A program made the translations under genes and the position numbers. The notes under the pieces were generated by a model. That model searched no databases. It was not told where the DNA came from and saw only the letters and a program-made list of their open reading frames with translations. Below are positions 44,504 to 53,542 of a DNA stretch of 64,000 nucleotides, piece after piece (within the stretch, counting starts at the first letter, position 1; each line of letters starts with the position of its first letter). The stretch is taken from NCBI RefSeq assembly GCF_030811685.1, contig NZ_JAUSRF010000010.1, positions 62,001 to 126,000 of the forward strand. The letters run 5' to 3'. The DNA is from Neorhizobium huautlense (GTDB taxonomy: Bacteria > Pseudomonadota > Alphaproteobacteria > Rhizobiales > Rhizobiaceae).

Positions 44504-46135
44504 GTGCCCGATCGGGTGTCGCCTCTCGCGCCTTTCAGCCACCAGACATTTCGCACCGTCTGGTTCGCCAGCATCTCCTCCAATCTCGGCGGGCTGATAC
44601 AGGCGGTGGGTGCCGCCTGGATGATGACCTCGATCAGCAACTCGCAGGACATGGTGGCGCTGGTGCAGTCGTCGACGACGCTGCCGATCATGCTGTTCTC
44701 GCTGATTTCGGGCGCTTTGGCCGATAATTACAATCGCCGCGGCATCATGCTGACCGCCCAGATCTTCATGCTGGTCGTGTCCTCGCTTTTGACGCTCTGT
44801 GCCTATCTCGACGTCTTGACGCCCTGGTCTCTCCTGACCTTCACCTTCCTGATCGGCTGCGGCGTGGCGCTCAACAACCCGTCCTGGCAGGCATCGGTGG
44901 GGGATATGGTGCCGCGCGAAGTGCTGCCGGCCGCCGTGACGCTCAACAGCGTCGGTTTCAACATCACCCGCAGCGTCGGCCCGGCCATCGGTGGCGCCAT
45001 CGTCGCCGGTGCAGGAGCTGCCGCCGCCTTTGCCGCCAACTCGATCAGCTATTTTGCGCTCATCTACGCGCTCGCCCGCTGGCGCCCGCAATATGTAAAA
45101 ACAAAACTGCCGCGCGAAACCATGATGCGCGCCATCTCCGCCGGCATCGGTTATGTCGCCATGTCGCCGAACATCCTCAACGTGATGTTCCGCTCCTGCA
45201 TTTTCGGCCTTTCCACCAGCATCATTCTGGCCCTGCTGCCGATCGTCGCGCGCGATCTCGTCTCCGGCGGCCCACTCACCTACGGCATCATGCTCGGCGC
45301 CTTCGGCGTCGGCGCCATCGGCGGCGCATTCGCCAATGCCGGTCTGCGGGAACGGTTCTCGTCGGAAACCATCGTCCGCATCTCGTTTTGCGGTTTTGCC
45401 ATCAGCGCCGTCGTCACCGCTTTCAGCACCAATGCATGGGTCACCACGGCCGTCATGCTCATTCCCGGCGCCTGCTGGGTCATGGCGCTGTCGCTGTTCA
45501 ATGTCACGGTGCAGATGTCGACGCCGCGCTGGGTGGTCGGCCGCGCCCTGTCGCTCTACCAGACGGCGGTTTTCGGCGGCATGGCCGGCGGCAGCTGGAT
45601 GTGGGGCCTCGTCGCGGAAGATCACGGCGCCCCGGTCGCCTTCCTCTGTTCCGCCGCCGTCATGGTGCTCGGCATCGTCATCGGTTTTCGCATGCGCCTG
45701 CCGCAGTTCGAAAGCCTCAATCTCGATCCGCTGGGCACATTCAACGAACCGTCTTTGCGTCTCGACCTGAAGGCCCGAAGCGGCCCGATCGTGCTGCTGA
45801 TCGATTACACGATCGGCGAAAAGGACGTGGCTGAGTTCCTCGAACTGATGTCGCAGCGCCGCCGTATCCGTATCCGTGATGGCGCCCGCCAGTGGACGCT
45901 GATGCGCGATCTGGAAAACCCGGATATCTGGACGGAAACCTATCACACCGCCACCTGGGCGGATTACGTGCGCCACAACCAGCGCCGCACCCAGGCGGAT
46001 GCCGATGTGTGGAAACGTATCCGCGAACTGCATGTCGGCGAAGTTGGTCCGCGCGTTCACCGCATGATCGAACGTCAGGCTATTCCGCCACGCGATGATA
46101 TTTTTCACAAGGCCCCGATCGACCTGCAGCATTGA
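44504..46135 (+). CDS. MFS transporter with C-terminal monooxygenase-like domain
   Basis: The 543-residue protein has an EntS-like MFS_3 transporter part (about 1-410, motif A GALADNYNRRGIM) and a cytoplasmic C-terminal domain of about 120 residues (LIDYTIGEKDVAEFLELMSQ, QWTLMRDLENPDIWTETYHT, ADYVRHNQRRTQADA) that resembles an antibiotic-biosynthesis-monooxygenase-type ferredoxin fold. The start is GTG at 44504, with AGGAA upstream. Such proteins are usually annotated as exporters; substrate is unknown. It is monocistronic and divergent from rimP. Confidence 0.87.
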   Translation: MPDRVSPLAPFSHQTFRTVWFASISSNLGGLIQAVGAAWMMTSISNSQDMVALVQSSTTLPIMLFSLISGALADNYNRRGIMLTAQIFMLVVSSLLTLCAYLDVLTPWSLLTFTFLIGCGVALNNPSWQASVGDMVPREVLPAAVTLNSVGFNITRSVGPAIGGAIVAGAGAAAAFAANSISYFALIYALARWRPQYVKTKLPRETMMRAISAGIGYVAMSPNILNVMFRSCIFGLSTSIILALLPIVARDLVSGGPLTYGIMLGAFGVGAIGGAFANAGLRERFSSETIVRISFCGFAISAVVTAFSTNAWVTTAVMLIPGACWVMALSLFNVTVQMSTPRWVVGRALSLYQTAVFGGMAGGSWMWGLVAEDHGAPVAFLCSAAVMVLGIVIGFRMRLPQFESLNLDPLGTFNEPSLRLDLKARSGPIVLLIDYTIGEKDVAEFLELMSQRRRIRIRDGARQWTLMRDLENPDIWTETYHTATWADYVRHNQRRTQADADVWKRIRELHVGEVGPRVHRMIERQAIPPRDDIFHKAPIDLQH

Positions 46136-46157
46136 GGCAGGTCGGCAAAGCCTCGGC

Positions 46158-47399
46158 TTATCGCAATTTGCCCTTCAGCGAGGCGTCGGGATAGCAGGTC
46201 TGCGCCAGACCGTTTTTGGCCTGCCAGTCGCCCAGCGAACGGCGGGTCTTGAAACCCGGTAATCCATCGACATTGCCGACATCGTATCCCTTGGCGACCA
46301 GCGCCTTCTGCATGGCCAGTACATCGGAGCGCAGCATCTTGCCGACATCGCCCCATTTCGCCTGGAACGGTCCCGCCCCATAAGCGATGCGATCGGCCAG
46401 ATTGCCGATGAACAGCGCATAGAGGTCGGAATTGTTGTATTGCTTGATGACGTAAAAATTCGGCGTCACCAGAAATTCCGGTCCACCACGACCGGCCGGC
46501 ACTAGCATCATGCCATCGGCCTTCAGGTCGGCAGAAGGAAACGCCTTGCCGGAAATGCGCGTGATGCCCATGTTGCCCCAAGCGGAAACCGGCTTGGCCA
46601 GATCAGGCCCTTCCTGCGCGCAGGAGACGTTTTGCGGAATACTGACCTCAAAACCCCAGTCGCGGCTGCGCTGCCAGCCTTCCTTTTGCAGGTAATGGCC
46701 GATCGAGGCGAGCGCATCCGGCACCGAGTTCCAGATATCGGCGCGGCCATCGCCATCGAAATCCACGGCATATTTCAGATAGCTGGTCGGCATGAACTGC
46801 GGCTGGCCGAGTGCGCCGGCCCATGAACCCTTCATGGTCGCGGCACTGACATCGCCGCGCTGGATCATCTGCAAGGCTGCTATCAGTTCTTCGCGAAACA
46901 TGTCCTTGCGGGTCGACATGAAGGCTTTTGTCGCCAGAACCTGCACGGCTGAATAAGGCAGGCGCGCCTTGCCGAAACCGGATTCCCGGCCCCAGATGGC
47001 AACGATCACCTCACCTGGCACGCCGTAAGCGGCCTCGATCTTTTTCAGCGTCGCTGCGTGTGTGCTGGCGAGGCCGCGGCCGGTCGCCGCCAGTCCCTGC
47101 AGGCGCTTTTCGTTGAAGTAGGCGCCCGGTGAGGAAAATTCCGCCTGGCTCTGGTCCTGTTTTTTCGGCGGCTTCGCTCCCGGCGGCACCAGATCCGGCA
47201 GGTCCCAGTTCAGCGAAACGCCATCGAAAGCGGCCTTGATCGTGCGCTCTGAAACACCAGCCTTTTTTGCAGCTGGAGAAAGATCGCTGGCGATCCATCG
47301 CTGGAACTGTTTTTCGACATCCGGCTTGTTTTGGGCAAGTGCGGGGAGGGGAAGGAAAGCGAGAAGGCAGGTCAGAGCCGCTGAAAATCGTGCTTTCAT
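46158..47399 (-). CDS. Lytic murein transglycosylase (MltB-like) with peptidoglycan-binding domain
   Basis: A 413-residue periplasmic enzyme that cleaves the glycan backbone to give anhydromuropeptides. It has a signal peptide (MKARFSAALTCLLAFLPLPALA), the catalytic Glu in AIWGRESGFGKA, the MltB block GSWAGALGQPQFMPTSYLKY, and a C-terminal peptidoglycan-binding domain (VLAMQKALVAKGYDVGNVDG). The start at 47399 gives the signal peptide. It is 13 nt after recR on the same strand and may be co-transcribed. Confidence 0.93.
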   Translation of the reverse strand: MKARFSAALTCLLAFLPLPALAQNKPDVEKQFQRWIASDLSPAAKKAGVSERTIKAAFDGVSLNWDLPDLVPPGAKPPKKQDQSQAEFSSPGAYFNEKRLQGLAATGRGLASTHAATLKKIEAAYGVPGEVIVAIWGRESGFGKARLPYSAVQVLATKAFMSTRKDMFREELIAALQMIQRGDVSAATMKGSWAGALGQPQFMPTSYLKYAVDFDGDGRADIWNSVPDALASIGHYLQKEGWQRSRDWGFEVSIPQNVSCAQEGPDLAKPVSAWGNMGITRISGKAFPSADLKADGMMLVPAGRGGPEFLVTPNFYVIKQYNNSDLYALFIGNLADRIAYGAGPFQAKWGDVGKMLRSDVLAMQKALVAKGYDVGNVDGLPGFKTRRSLGDWQAKNGLAQTCYPDASLKGKLR

Positions 47400-47412
47400 C
47401 GAAAAATCCTCC

Positions 47413-48018
47413 TCAGATCGCCGTGCGCGCCCGAAGCGCTGCACTCAGCGTGCCTTCATCGAGATAATCCAGCTCACCACCCACCGGCACGCCATGCGCC
47501 AGACGAGTAATGGCAACGCCGAGATCGGCCAGCCGGTCGGTAATGTAATGCGCCGTCGTCTGCCCTTCGACGGTGGCGTTGACCGCGATGATGATTTCCT
47601 TGATGCCGCCTTCGCTCACCCGGTCGATCAGCCCCTTGATGTTCAGATCATCCGGTCCGACGCCATCGAGCGGCGACAGCGTGCCGCCCAGCACGTGGTA
47701 GGCAGCGTTCATCACGCCCGCCCGCTCCAGCGCCCAAAGATCTGAAACATCCTCAACGACGATGATGACCGACTGGTCGCGACGATCGTCGGTGCACACG
47801 GTGCAGGGATCGATCGTATCGACATTGCCGCAGCGCGAGCAGACTTTTACCTTGTCATAGGCCTCGCCCATGGCGGATCCGAGCGGACCCAGCAATTGGT
47901 CCTTTTTCTTGATCAGGTGAAGTGCTGCCCGCCTTGCGGAGCGGGGCCCAAGTCCCGGCACTTTCGCCAGAAGCTGGATGAGTTTTTCAATTTCGGGACC
48001 GGTCACGCGTTTTGCCAT
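47413..48018 (-). CDS. recR: Recombination protein RecR
   Basis: RecR acts with RecO and RecF to load RecA on gapped DNA. The 201-residue protein has the helix-hairpin-helix [15 protein letters not shown], the zinc motif [16 protein letters not shown] and the Toprim domain ([18 protein letters not shown]). In many genomes it directly follows dnaX-ybaB; here a LysE exporter and a PagL-like gene lie between. Confidence 0.96.
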   Translation of the reverse strand: MAKRVTGPEIEKLIQLLAKVPGLGPRSARRAALHLIKKKDQLLGPLGSAMGEAYDKVKVCSRCGNVDTIDPCTVCTDDRRDQSVIIVVEDVSDLWALERAGVMNAAYHVLGGTLSPLDGVGPDDLNIKGLIDRVSEGGIKEIIIAVNATVEGQTTAHYITDRLADLGVAITRLAHGVPVGGELDYLDEGTLSAALRARTAI

Positions 48019-48146
48019 GCGCCGCTTGTAGCCGATTCATCGGCACCTGTCCTCATAAACGGAGGGGCTTCAGAAACGGTCGGAGAAACTCTTTCGTTCG
48101 TAGAAATACGGCAGAAAGATCGGCGATCAGGCTTCTGGGACCCAAT

Positions 48147-48172
48147 ATCACCAATCCGTGATGTTTGGTGAT
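48147..48172. promoter_or_regulatory. Palindrome upstream of the PagL-like gene
   Basis: ATCACCAA-10 nt-TTGGTGAT is a perfect 8-bp inverted repeat about 60-85 nt before the PagL-like ATG. It is a candidate operator in the recR/PagL divergent interval. Confidence 0.35.
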
Positions 48173-48230
48173 GTGGCGCGAGCGGTTTTGCGCCCTATAC
48201 CGCTTGGGTGATGGCCATGCGGAGCTTTTT

Positions 48231-48851
48231 ATGAGTGTTTTGAAGCGCGTTCCCTTTGTGATCCTGCTCGGCGGGCTGAGCTTGTCGTTTTGCGGCGCGG
48301 TCAGTGCCGTCGCCGAGGAAACGGACGAGATCACGCATGACCAGTCGGTTTTCCTTTTCGGCGGTGGTATGACGGATGGTGACATGGCCGAGTCGGCCAA
48401 TCCGTTCGGGGTTGGTTATGAAGGGCATCCGCTCTTTGGTATCGGCTACCAGATGTTTCCCTACGAGATCGGCGCCGTGAAGCTTGGTGTCGAAGCCGGC
48501 ATTGCCGGGCGGTTTGGCGGCAATGCCAATGCGGAAATCTGGGGCGGTGTCGTCGGCCGTTACGAAGGCATTGAAATCGCCAATACCGTTCGCATCGTCC
48601 CATCCTTCACCTTCGGTCTCAGCCATGTGACGAAAACCATGAATGGCCGCGAACGCAAGAACGAGGAAGAACGTAACGGCAATGCCGGCACGCTCTTTTA
48701 CCTCGGTCCGGAGATCAGTTTCAGCACGGTCTCCCGTCCCGATGTCGAGCTGTTCTGGCGTCTGCATCACCGCTCCGGCGCATGGGGCACCTTGGGTGAC
48801 ATGCATGGAGGCTCGAACGCCAATGTTGTCGGCGTACGTTACAAGTTCTGA
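48231..48851 (+). CDS. PagL-like lipid A 3-O-deacylase (outer-membrane beta-barrel)
   Basis: The 206-residue protein has a signal peptide (to about residue 30, AVSAVAEE), alternating amphipathic strands and a C-terminal Phe typical of outer-membrane barrels. The active-site region FWRLHHRSGAWGTLGDMHGG carries the His-Ser dyad expected for PagL-type acyloxyacyl hydrolases, which remove the 3-linked acyl chain from lipid A. The ATG at 48231 follows GGAG. It is alone on the plus strand inside a minus-strand region. Confidence 0.82.
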   Translation: MSVLKRVPFVILLGGLSLSFCGAVSAVAEETDEITHDQSVFLFGGGMTDGDMAESANPFGVGYEGHPLFGIGYQMFPYEIGAVKLGVEAGIAGRFGGNANAEIWGGVVGRYEGIEIANTVRIVPSFTFGLSHVTKTMNGRERKNEEERNGNAGTLFYLGPEISFSTVSRPDVELFWRLHHRSGAWGTLGDMHGGSNANVVGVRYKF

Positions 48852-48863
48852 CGAAGAGGATTG

Positions 48864-49475
48864 TCAGCGCGCCGCGATCGCTGCCGCAGCACCCGCCATG
48901 GTGCCGGCTGAAATGCGGTTGGCGATCTTGACTGCACGCGGGCTTTTCAAAAACTGCCGCGCCTTGGCCGCCAGCGCCATCCAGGCAACGTCTACGGTTG
49001 CCAGAACCACGATCATCGCCGCCACCAGTTCGGCCCAGCCAATCAGCGTCACGCCGGCAAGGTCGATGATGGAAGGCAGAAGCGCCACGTAAAACATCAT
49101 GATTTTTGGGTTGCCGAGCGTCACCGTCAGGCCGGCCAGAAACAGTTTTGTCGCAGAGCGGCTTTCCGGCAGGTCCTCATCGCCAACGGTCGCGGGCGCA
49201 GTCCACATTTTCCAGGCCAGATAGAGAAGATAGGCGACGCCGGTCCACTTGATGGCCACGAAGATAGGCTGAAAGCTTTCCGCCACGGCGGCAAGACCGG
49301 CCACGGCGAGCGACAGCCAGATCGCCTCACCCACCCACATGGCGGCGATGAAAGGCAGCACGTTGCGCCAGCCCTTGGAAAGCACGCGGGCGACGAGTGC
49401 GGCGATGCTTGGGCCCGGTGAGCCTGCAGCCACGAAAAGGGCTGCTGCGAAAACCAGAATGGATGTGAATGTCAC
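48864..49475 (-). CDS. LysE/RhtB family amino-acid exporter
   Basis: A 203-residue inner-membrane protein with about six helices. The family N-terminus is SPGPSIAALVARVLSKGWRN (about 19-38), followed by the NPKIMMFYVALLP motif. Substrates in the family are basic or neutral amino acids and homoserine lactone; none can be assigned. The start is GTG at 49475. It begins after the ybaB terminator, so it has its own transcript. Confidence 0.9.
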   Translation of the reverse strand: MTFTSILVFAAALFVAAGSPGPSIAALVARVLSKGWRNVLPFIAAMWVGEAIWLSLAVAGLAAVAESFQPIFVAIKWTGVAYLLYLAWKMWTAPATVGDEDLPESRSATKLFLAGLTVTLGNPKIMMFYVALLPSIIDLAGVTLIGWAELVAAMIVVLATVDVAWMALAAKARQFLKSPRAVKIANRISAGTMAGAAAAIAAR

Positions 49476-49502
49476 GGCCGCGCTCCTTCCGGCACAGAAA
49501 AA

Positions 49503-49534
49503 ATCGGGCGCATTCCGTATGGAATGCGCCCGAT
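49503..49534 (-). terminator. Intrinsic terminator of dnaX-ybaB
   Basis: A perfect 14-bp stem (49503-49516 with 49521-49534) with a 4-nt loop is followed on the minus strand by six T. It lies 12 nt after the ybaB stop. Confidence 0.93.
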
Positions 49535-49545
49535 CCTGTTGAGAA

Positions 49546-49869
49546 TCAGAACGGGAACTTCATGCCCGGAGGGATCGGCAGGCCGGCGGTCAGTTCGCGG
49601 GTCTTTTCCGCGGTCACGGCCTCTGCCTTTTCCTTGGCGTCCTTGTGGGCGGCAATCACCAGATCTTCCAGAATCTCGACCTCGTCTTCCTTGAACAGCG
49701 ACGGATCGATCTTCAGGCCGAGCATTTCGCCCTTGCCGTTCAGGCGCACGGTCACGAGACCGCCACCCGATTTGCCTTCGACTTCGAGAAGGGCGATATC
49801 CGCCTGCATCTTCTCCATCTTGGCCTGCATTTCCTTGACCTTGCCCATCATGCCCATGATGTCGCGCAT
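49546..49869 (-). CDS. YbaB/EbfC nucleoid-associated protein
   Basis: A 107-residue DNA-binding dimer of the YbaB family ([57 protein letters not shown]). It lies 12 nt after dnaX, the conserved arrangement, and ends at a strong terminator. Confidence 0.94.
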   Translation of the reverse strand: MRDIMGMMGKVKEMQAKMEKMQADIALLEVEGKSGGGLVTVRLNGKGEMLGLKIDPSLFKEDEVEILEDLVIAAHKDAKEKAEAVTAEKTRELTAGLPIPPGMKFPF

Positions 49870-49881
49870 CAGTAATCTTCC

Positions 49882-51777
49882 TTATTGATCGGTGTCGATG
49901 TCGTCGCCGGACAAAATATCGCCCTCGGCGGTTTCGATCACGGCCGGTGGGGCCGCGGTCTCGTCGTCGTCGGTTGTGTCGTCAACGCGAATGCGCACGT
50001 CGATAACCTTGGCGCCGGGAAACTGACCAAGAATGGCCATGACATCCGGGTCGGTACGGGCATCGACCAGACGCGTCTCACGCGCCGTATTGTCGATCTC
50101 CACCAGTGTCGCCGAACCTTCTTCGCGGCTGAGCGAGACGATCCAGTGAATACCGGTCCATTCCTTCAGCTTGACGCCGAGTTCGCCCGGAAGCGAGGCT
50201 GGTCCGCCTTCGGTCAGGCGCATGTCCAGACGGCCGGGCTCTACCTTCACCAGTCGCACGAAATTGCGCACCAGCGCCTTCAGCTTGGCATCGCGGTTTT
50301 TGACGCAGAGATCGACGATGTCGTTCAGCGAATTGACCGATATCTGCGGTGCAGCCTTTTCCGCCGGCTGCGGTTCGATGCGGCCAACCGGCATTTCCTG
50401 ACGGTCCGGCATCGGCACTGAATGCAGGCGCGCCGTCGCACCACTGCCGCCAATGCCTTGCGGCATGCCGATGGCACGCGCGCTCGTCATCGGAGCAGAT
50501 TGCATAGCTTGCGATCCTCCCCCGTTTCCAGGGCCATTGCCGTTCGGTGCGCCTCGCGGAGCGACACCTTCGCCGCCGCCATTGGCGATATCCAGCATGC
50601 GTTTTGCCGCCTCTTCCGGTGAGGGAAGGTGGGCAGCATGCGTCAGGCGGATCAGCACCATTTCGGCGGCACCGGCAGGACGGGAGGAATTTTCCGCTTC
50701 CGGAATGCCCTTGAGTAGCATCTGCCATATGCGCGACAGCGTGCTCACTGCCACCGATTGCGCATATTCGGCACCACGCGTGCGCTCCACTTCGCTGAGC
50801 GAAGGATCGTTGGCGGCGTCGGGAATATATTTGAAACGGGTAACGAGATGGGTGAAGTCGGCCAGATCCGTCAGCACCACGACCGGGTTGGCCCCGGCCT
50901 CGTATTGCGCGGTGAATTCCGAAAGGGCTGCCGTCACATCGCCTGCCACCACATGGCCGAACAGATCGACGATGCGGGCGCGGTCGGCAAGACCCAGCAT
51001 GCCACGCACGGTATCGGCATGAACACTGCCGCCGCCATGGGCAATCGCCTGGTCGAGCAGCGACAGGCCGTCACGCGCAGAACCTTCGGCGGCGCGGGCG
51101 ATCATCGCCAGAGCTTCCGGCTCGGCGGTTATGCCTTCCTTCTGCGCGATCGTGCCGAACAGGCCGACAAGATCGGCGGCACTGATGCGGCGCAGGTCGA
51201 AACGCTGGCAGCGGGACAGCACCGTGATTGGAACTTTTCTGATTTCCGTCGTCGCAAAAATGAATTTCACATGTTCCGGCGGCTCTTCGAGCGTCTTCAG
51301 CAGGCCGTTGAAGGCCTGGGTGGACAGCATGTGCACTTCGTCGATGATATAAACTTTGTAGCGCGCCGAGACCGGGCGATAACGCACCTGCTCGATGATC
51401 TCGCGGATATCGTCGATACCGGTATGCGAAGCGGCGTCCATCTCGATCACGTCGACATGGCGGCCTTCCATGATCGCCTGACAGTGTTCGCCGGGTTCAC
51501 GCAGGTCGATGGTGGGGCGATCCATCTCGGCGGTCTTGTAGTTCAGGCCCCGCGCCAAAATGCGGGCTGTCGTGGTCTTGCCCACACCGCGCACGCCGGT
51601 CAGCATATAGGCCTGGGCAATACGGCCGGTCTCGAATGCGTTGGTAAGGGTGCGGACCATCGGCTCCTGGCCGACCATCAGGTCCGAAAAATCTTTCGGG
51701 CGATATTTGCGCGCCAGCACCCGGTAACCGCTGCCGGTGGTCGAATTGGTCGTCGAAGGGGTGCCGGTATCGCTCAT
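49882..51777 (-). CDS. dnaX: DNA polymerase III subunits gamma/tau
   Basis: DnaX is the clamp-loader ATPase. The 631-residue protein has Walker A GVRGVGKTT (about 62-70), Walker B-type VYIIDEVHMLS, the sensor region LEEPPEHVKFIFATTE and a long tau-like C-terminal part with Gly/Asn-rich linker and acidic end. The usual four-cysteine zinc module after Walker A is almost gone (only GEHCQA keeps a Cys). No clear slippery frameshift site was noticed. It lies just downstream of the SRP RNA gene and before ybaB. Confidence 0.96.
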   Translation of the reverse strand: MSDTGTPSTTNSTTGSGYRVLARKYRPKDFSDLMVGQEPMVRTLTNAFETGRIAQAYMLTGVRGVGKTTTARILARGLNYKTAEMDRPTIDLREPGEHCQAIMEGRHVDVIEMDAASHTGIDDIREIIEQVRYRPVSARYKVYIIDEVHMLSTQAFNGLLKTLEEPPEHVKFIFATTEIRKVPITVLSRCQRFDLRRISAADLVGLFGTIAQKEGITAEPEALAMIARAAEGSARDGLSLLDQAIAHGGGSVHADTVRGMLGLADRARIVDLFGHVVAGDVTAALSEFTAQYEAGANPVVVLTDLADFTHLVTRFKYIPDAANDPSLSEVERTRGAEYAQSVAVSTLSRIWQMLLKGIPEAENSSRPAGAAEMVLIRLTHAAHLPSPEEAAKRMLDIANGGGEGVAPRGAPNGNGPGNGGGSQAMQSAPMTSARAIGMPQGIGGSGATARLHSVPMPDRQEMPVGRIEPQPAEKAAPQISVNSLNDIVDLCVKNRDAKLKALVRNFVRLVKVEPGRLDMRLTEGGPASLPGELGVKLKEWTGIHWIVSLSREEGSATLVEIDNTARETRLVDARTDPDVMAILGQFPGAKVIDVRIRVDDTTDDDETAAPPAVIETAEGDILSGDDIDTDQ

Positions 51778-51849
51778 AAAAATCCTGCCAGCTTACGGGC
51801 CATTCCGGCCGCAAGGTTCTTGACCGGACCGGACGCTGGCCAAGATGAG

Positions 51850-51957
51850 AGGGTGGGAGGCTGGCACGGCGACCCGTGCCTGGCTCGTTAGGGCTGCTTC
51901 CTTCCGGACCTGACCCGGTTGGCGAGTGGCTCGTCCACCACCAACCTCCCACCGCTC
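51850..51957 (-). ncRNA. ffs: Bacterial small SRP RNA (4.5S RNA)
   Basis: On the minus strand the universally conserved domain IV sequence GGTCAGGTCCGGAAGGAAGC with the following AGCC lies at the apex of a long hairpin closed by gggtgggagg with cctcccacc. The RNA binds Ffh and targets membrane proteins. The ends are set by the base-paired termini and are approximate. It precedes dnaX, a common alphaproteobacterial order. Confidence 0.93.
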
Positions 51958-52060
51958 ATATCGTCAATATCGCTGGTAAATGCAAGCCAAGCCTGTAAAA
52001 ATCTGCGCACGGCGTTTCGAACGCCCAGAAAAAGACTGAAAATACCGGAGGATTTCCCCC

Positions 52061-52480
52061 ATGCCATCGTTGCAAAAGGCAGCGTTTCAACTGGACGAGC
52101 GATTGGCGCGCGACACCGTGCTTGCCACCGTGACGGGCCTGTGCCAACTCAGGGTGATGAAGGACGGCCGCTGGCCCTGGGTCATGCTGGTGCCGCAGCG
52201 CGGCGGTGTTTCCGAGACATTCGAACTCACTCCGCTCGACCAGACCATGCTCACCTTCGAAACCAACATGGTTGCGTCAGCGCTGAAAAAGGTCACGGGC
52301 GCGAAAAAGATCAATGTCGCGGCGATTGGAAACATCGTCAGCCAACTCCATGTCCATATCGTCGCACGTTCCGAAGGCGATCCGAATTGGCCGGGTCCGA
52401 TCTGGGGCTTTGGCTCAGCCGAGCCGCGCAGCGAGACCGACATGAAAGATTTCATCAAAGCGTTGACCGAAGCGCTCTGA
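52061..52480 (+). CDS. HIT family nucleotide-binding protein
   Basis: A 139-residue histidine-triad protein that hydrolyses or transfers nucleotidyl groups. The active-site block reads NIVSQLHVHIVARSEGD: the catalytic middle His is present but the first His of the HxHxH triad is Gln (QLHVH), as in one common bacterial subgroup. GGAGG lies about 10 nt before the ATG. It lies 30 nt before nudC, and the two may be co-transcribed. Confidence 0.88.
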   Translation: MPSLQKAAFQLDERLARDTVLATVTGLCQLRVMKDGRWPWVMLVPQRGGVSETFELTPLDQTMLTFETNMVASALKKVTGAKKINVAAIGNIVSQLHVHIVARSEGDPNWPGPIWGFGSAEPRSETDMKDFIKALTEAL

Positions 52481-52510
52481 CTTTAAGAACGCGATCATAC
52501 GAAGGCCGAC

Positions 52511-53464
52511 ATGACGAAAACGCTGTTCGATACCGACGCCCCTCATCCCGAACCGGGCAGCCTGACGGCCTTTGCCGGCAACATGCTTGATCGTCAGGCC
52601 GAATACCGGGCGGATGATTGCGTGGAAAAGGCTTTTGCCATCGAGGGCACGCATATTTATGCATTTTCCGGCGCAAAGCTCATCCTCAAGCATGATGACC
52701 GGGTGCTGGATCCGCTGTTCTCGGCCTATGAACTGGCCGATCTGCAACCGGATTTCGATAACGCCGTCCTGCTTGGCTACAAGGAAAGTGGAGAGCCGCG
52801 TATCGCCGTCCCTGTCGGCATTGCTGCGGATGAACTCGCCAGTCATTTCAAACCTGCCGATGCTCGCGCGCTTTACCGCGACGCGCTGCTGGAAGGCGAA
52901 ATTCTGGGCGAGGTGGCGCAGGCCGTCAGCCTGCTGAACTGGAATGCCGCCAACCGCTTTTGCGGAAAGTGCGGATCGCCGACCGAACCGAAAATCGGCG
53001 GCTACAAACGCGTCTGCACCGCCTGCGATCACATGATGTTCCCGCGCACCGATCCGGTCGTCATCATGCTGACGGTGGATATTGAAAACGACCGCTGCCT
53101 GCTCGGTCGCAGCCATCATTTCCAGGAGGGCATGTATTCCTGCCTCGCCGGTTTCGTGGAACCGGGGGAGACGATCGAACACGCCGTGCGCCGTGAGACG
53201 TTCGAGGAAGCCGGTATCGAGACCGGCCGCGTGCGTTATCACGCCTCGCAGCCTTGGCCGATGCCGCATTCGCTGATGATCGGCTGTTATGCCGAGGCGA
53301 CCTCGTCCGACATCACCATCGATCCGCAGGAAATGTCGGATGTGCGCTGGTTTTCCCGCGCAGAGGTGACACAAATGCTCGATGCCGGACCGGACAGCAC
53401 GTTTTTTGCCCCGCATCCGGGCGCCATCGCCTATCGGTTGATGCGCGACTGGATCGAGTGGTAA
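52511..53464 (+). CDS. nudC: NAD(+) diphosphatase / NAD-cap decapping Nudix enzyme
   Basis: NudC cleaves NADH and NAD to nucleotides and can remove NAD caps from RNA. The 317-residue protein has an N-terminal domain, the four-cysteine zinc ribbon (Cys151, 154, 169, 172), the Nudix box GFVEPGETIEHAVRRETFEE (214-233) and the NudC-specific segment SQPWPMPHS. It follows the HIT gene by 30 nt. Confidence 0.94.
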   Translation: MTKTLFDTDAPHPEPGSLTAFAGNMLDRQAEYRADDCVEKAFAIEGTHIYAFSGAKLILKHDDRVLDPLFSAYELADLQPDFDNAVLLGYKESGEPRIAVPVGIAADELASHFKPADARALYRDALLEGEILGEVAQAVSLLNWNAANRFCGKCGSPTEPKIGGYKRVCTACDHMMFPRTDPVVIMLTVDIENDRCLLGRSHHFQEGMYSCLAGFVEPGETIEHAVRRETFEEAGIETGRVRYHASQPWPMPHSLMIGCYAEATSSDITIDPQEMSDVRWFSRAEVTQMLDAGPDSTFFAPHPGAIAYRLMRDWIEW

Positions 53465-53542
53465 AGCCGTGACGGTTGCCCAAAGCAAAGGAAGGCAACG
53501 CCCGAAAACGCCGCCTTCCAAAAGCTCGCCAATGCCAAGCGG

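Noticed and set aside
44486-46132. 548-codon open frame antisense to the MFS transporter
   Set aside because: Mirrors the transporter gene; its translation is His/Arg/Gln/Asp-rich with no membrane or catalytic motifs.
49882-51777. Programmed frameshift in dnaX for a short gamma form
   Set aside because: No A-rich slippery heptamer with a following hairpin was noticed near the end of the ATPase part.
53490-53519. Possible terminator between nudC and pheA
   Set aside because: A 7-bp inverted repeat with a 16-nt loop is present, but the stem is short, the loop is long and no good T-run follows on either strand.
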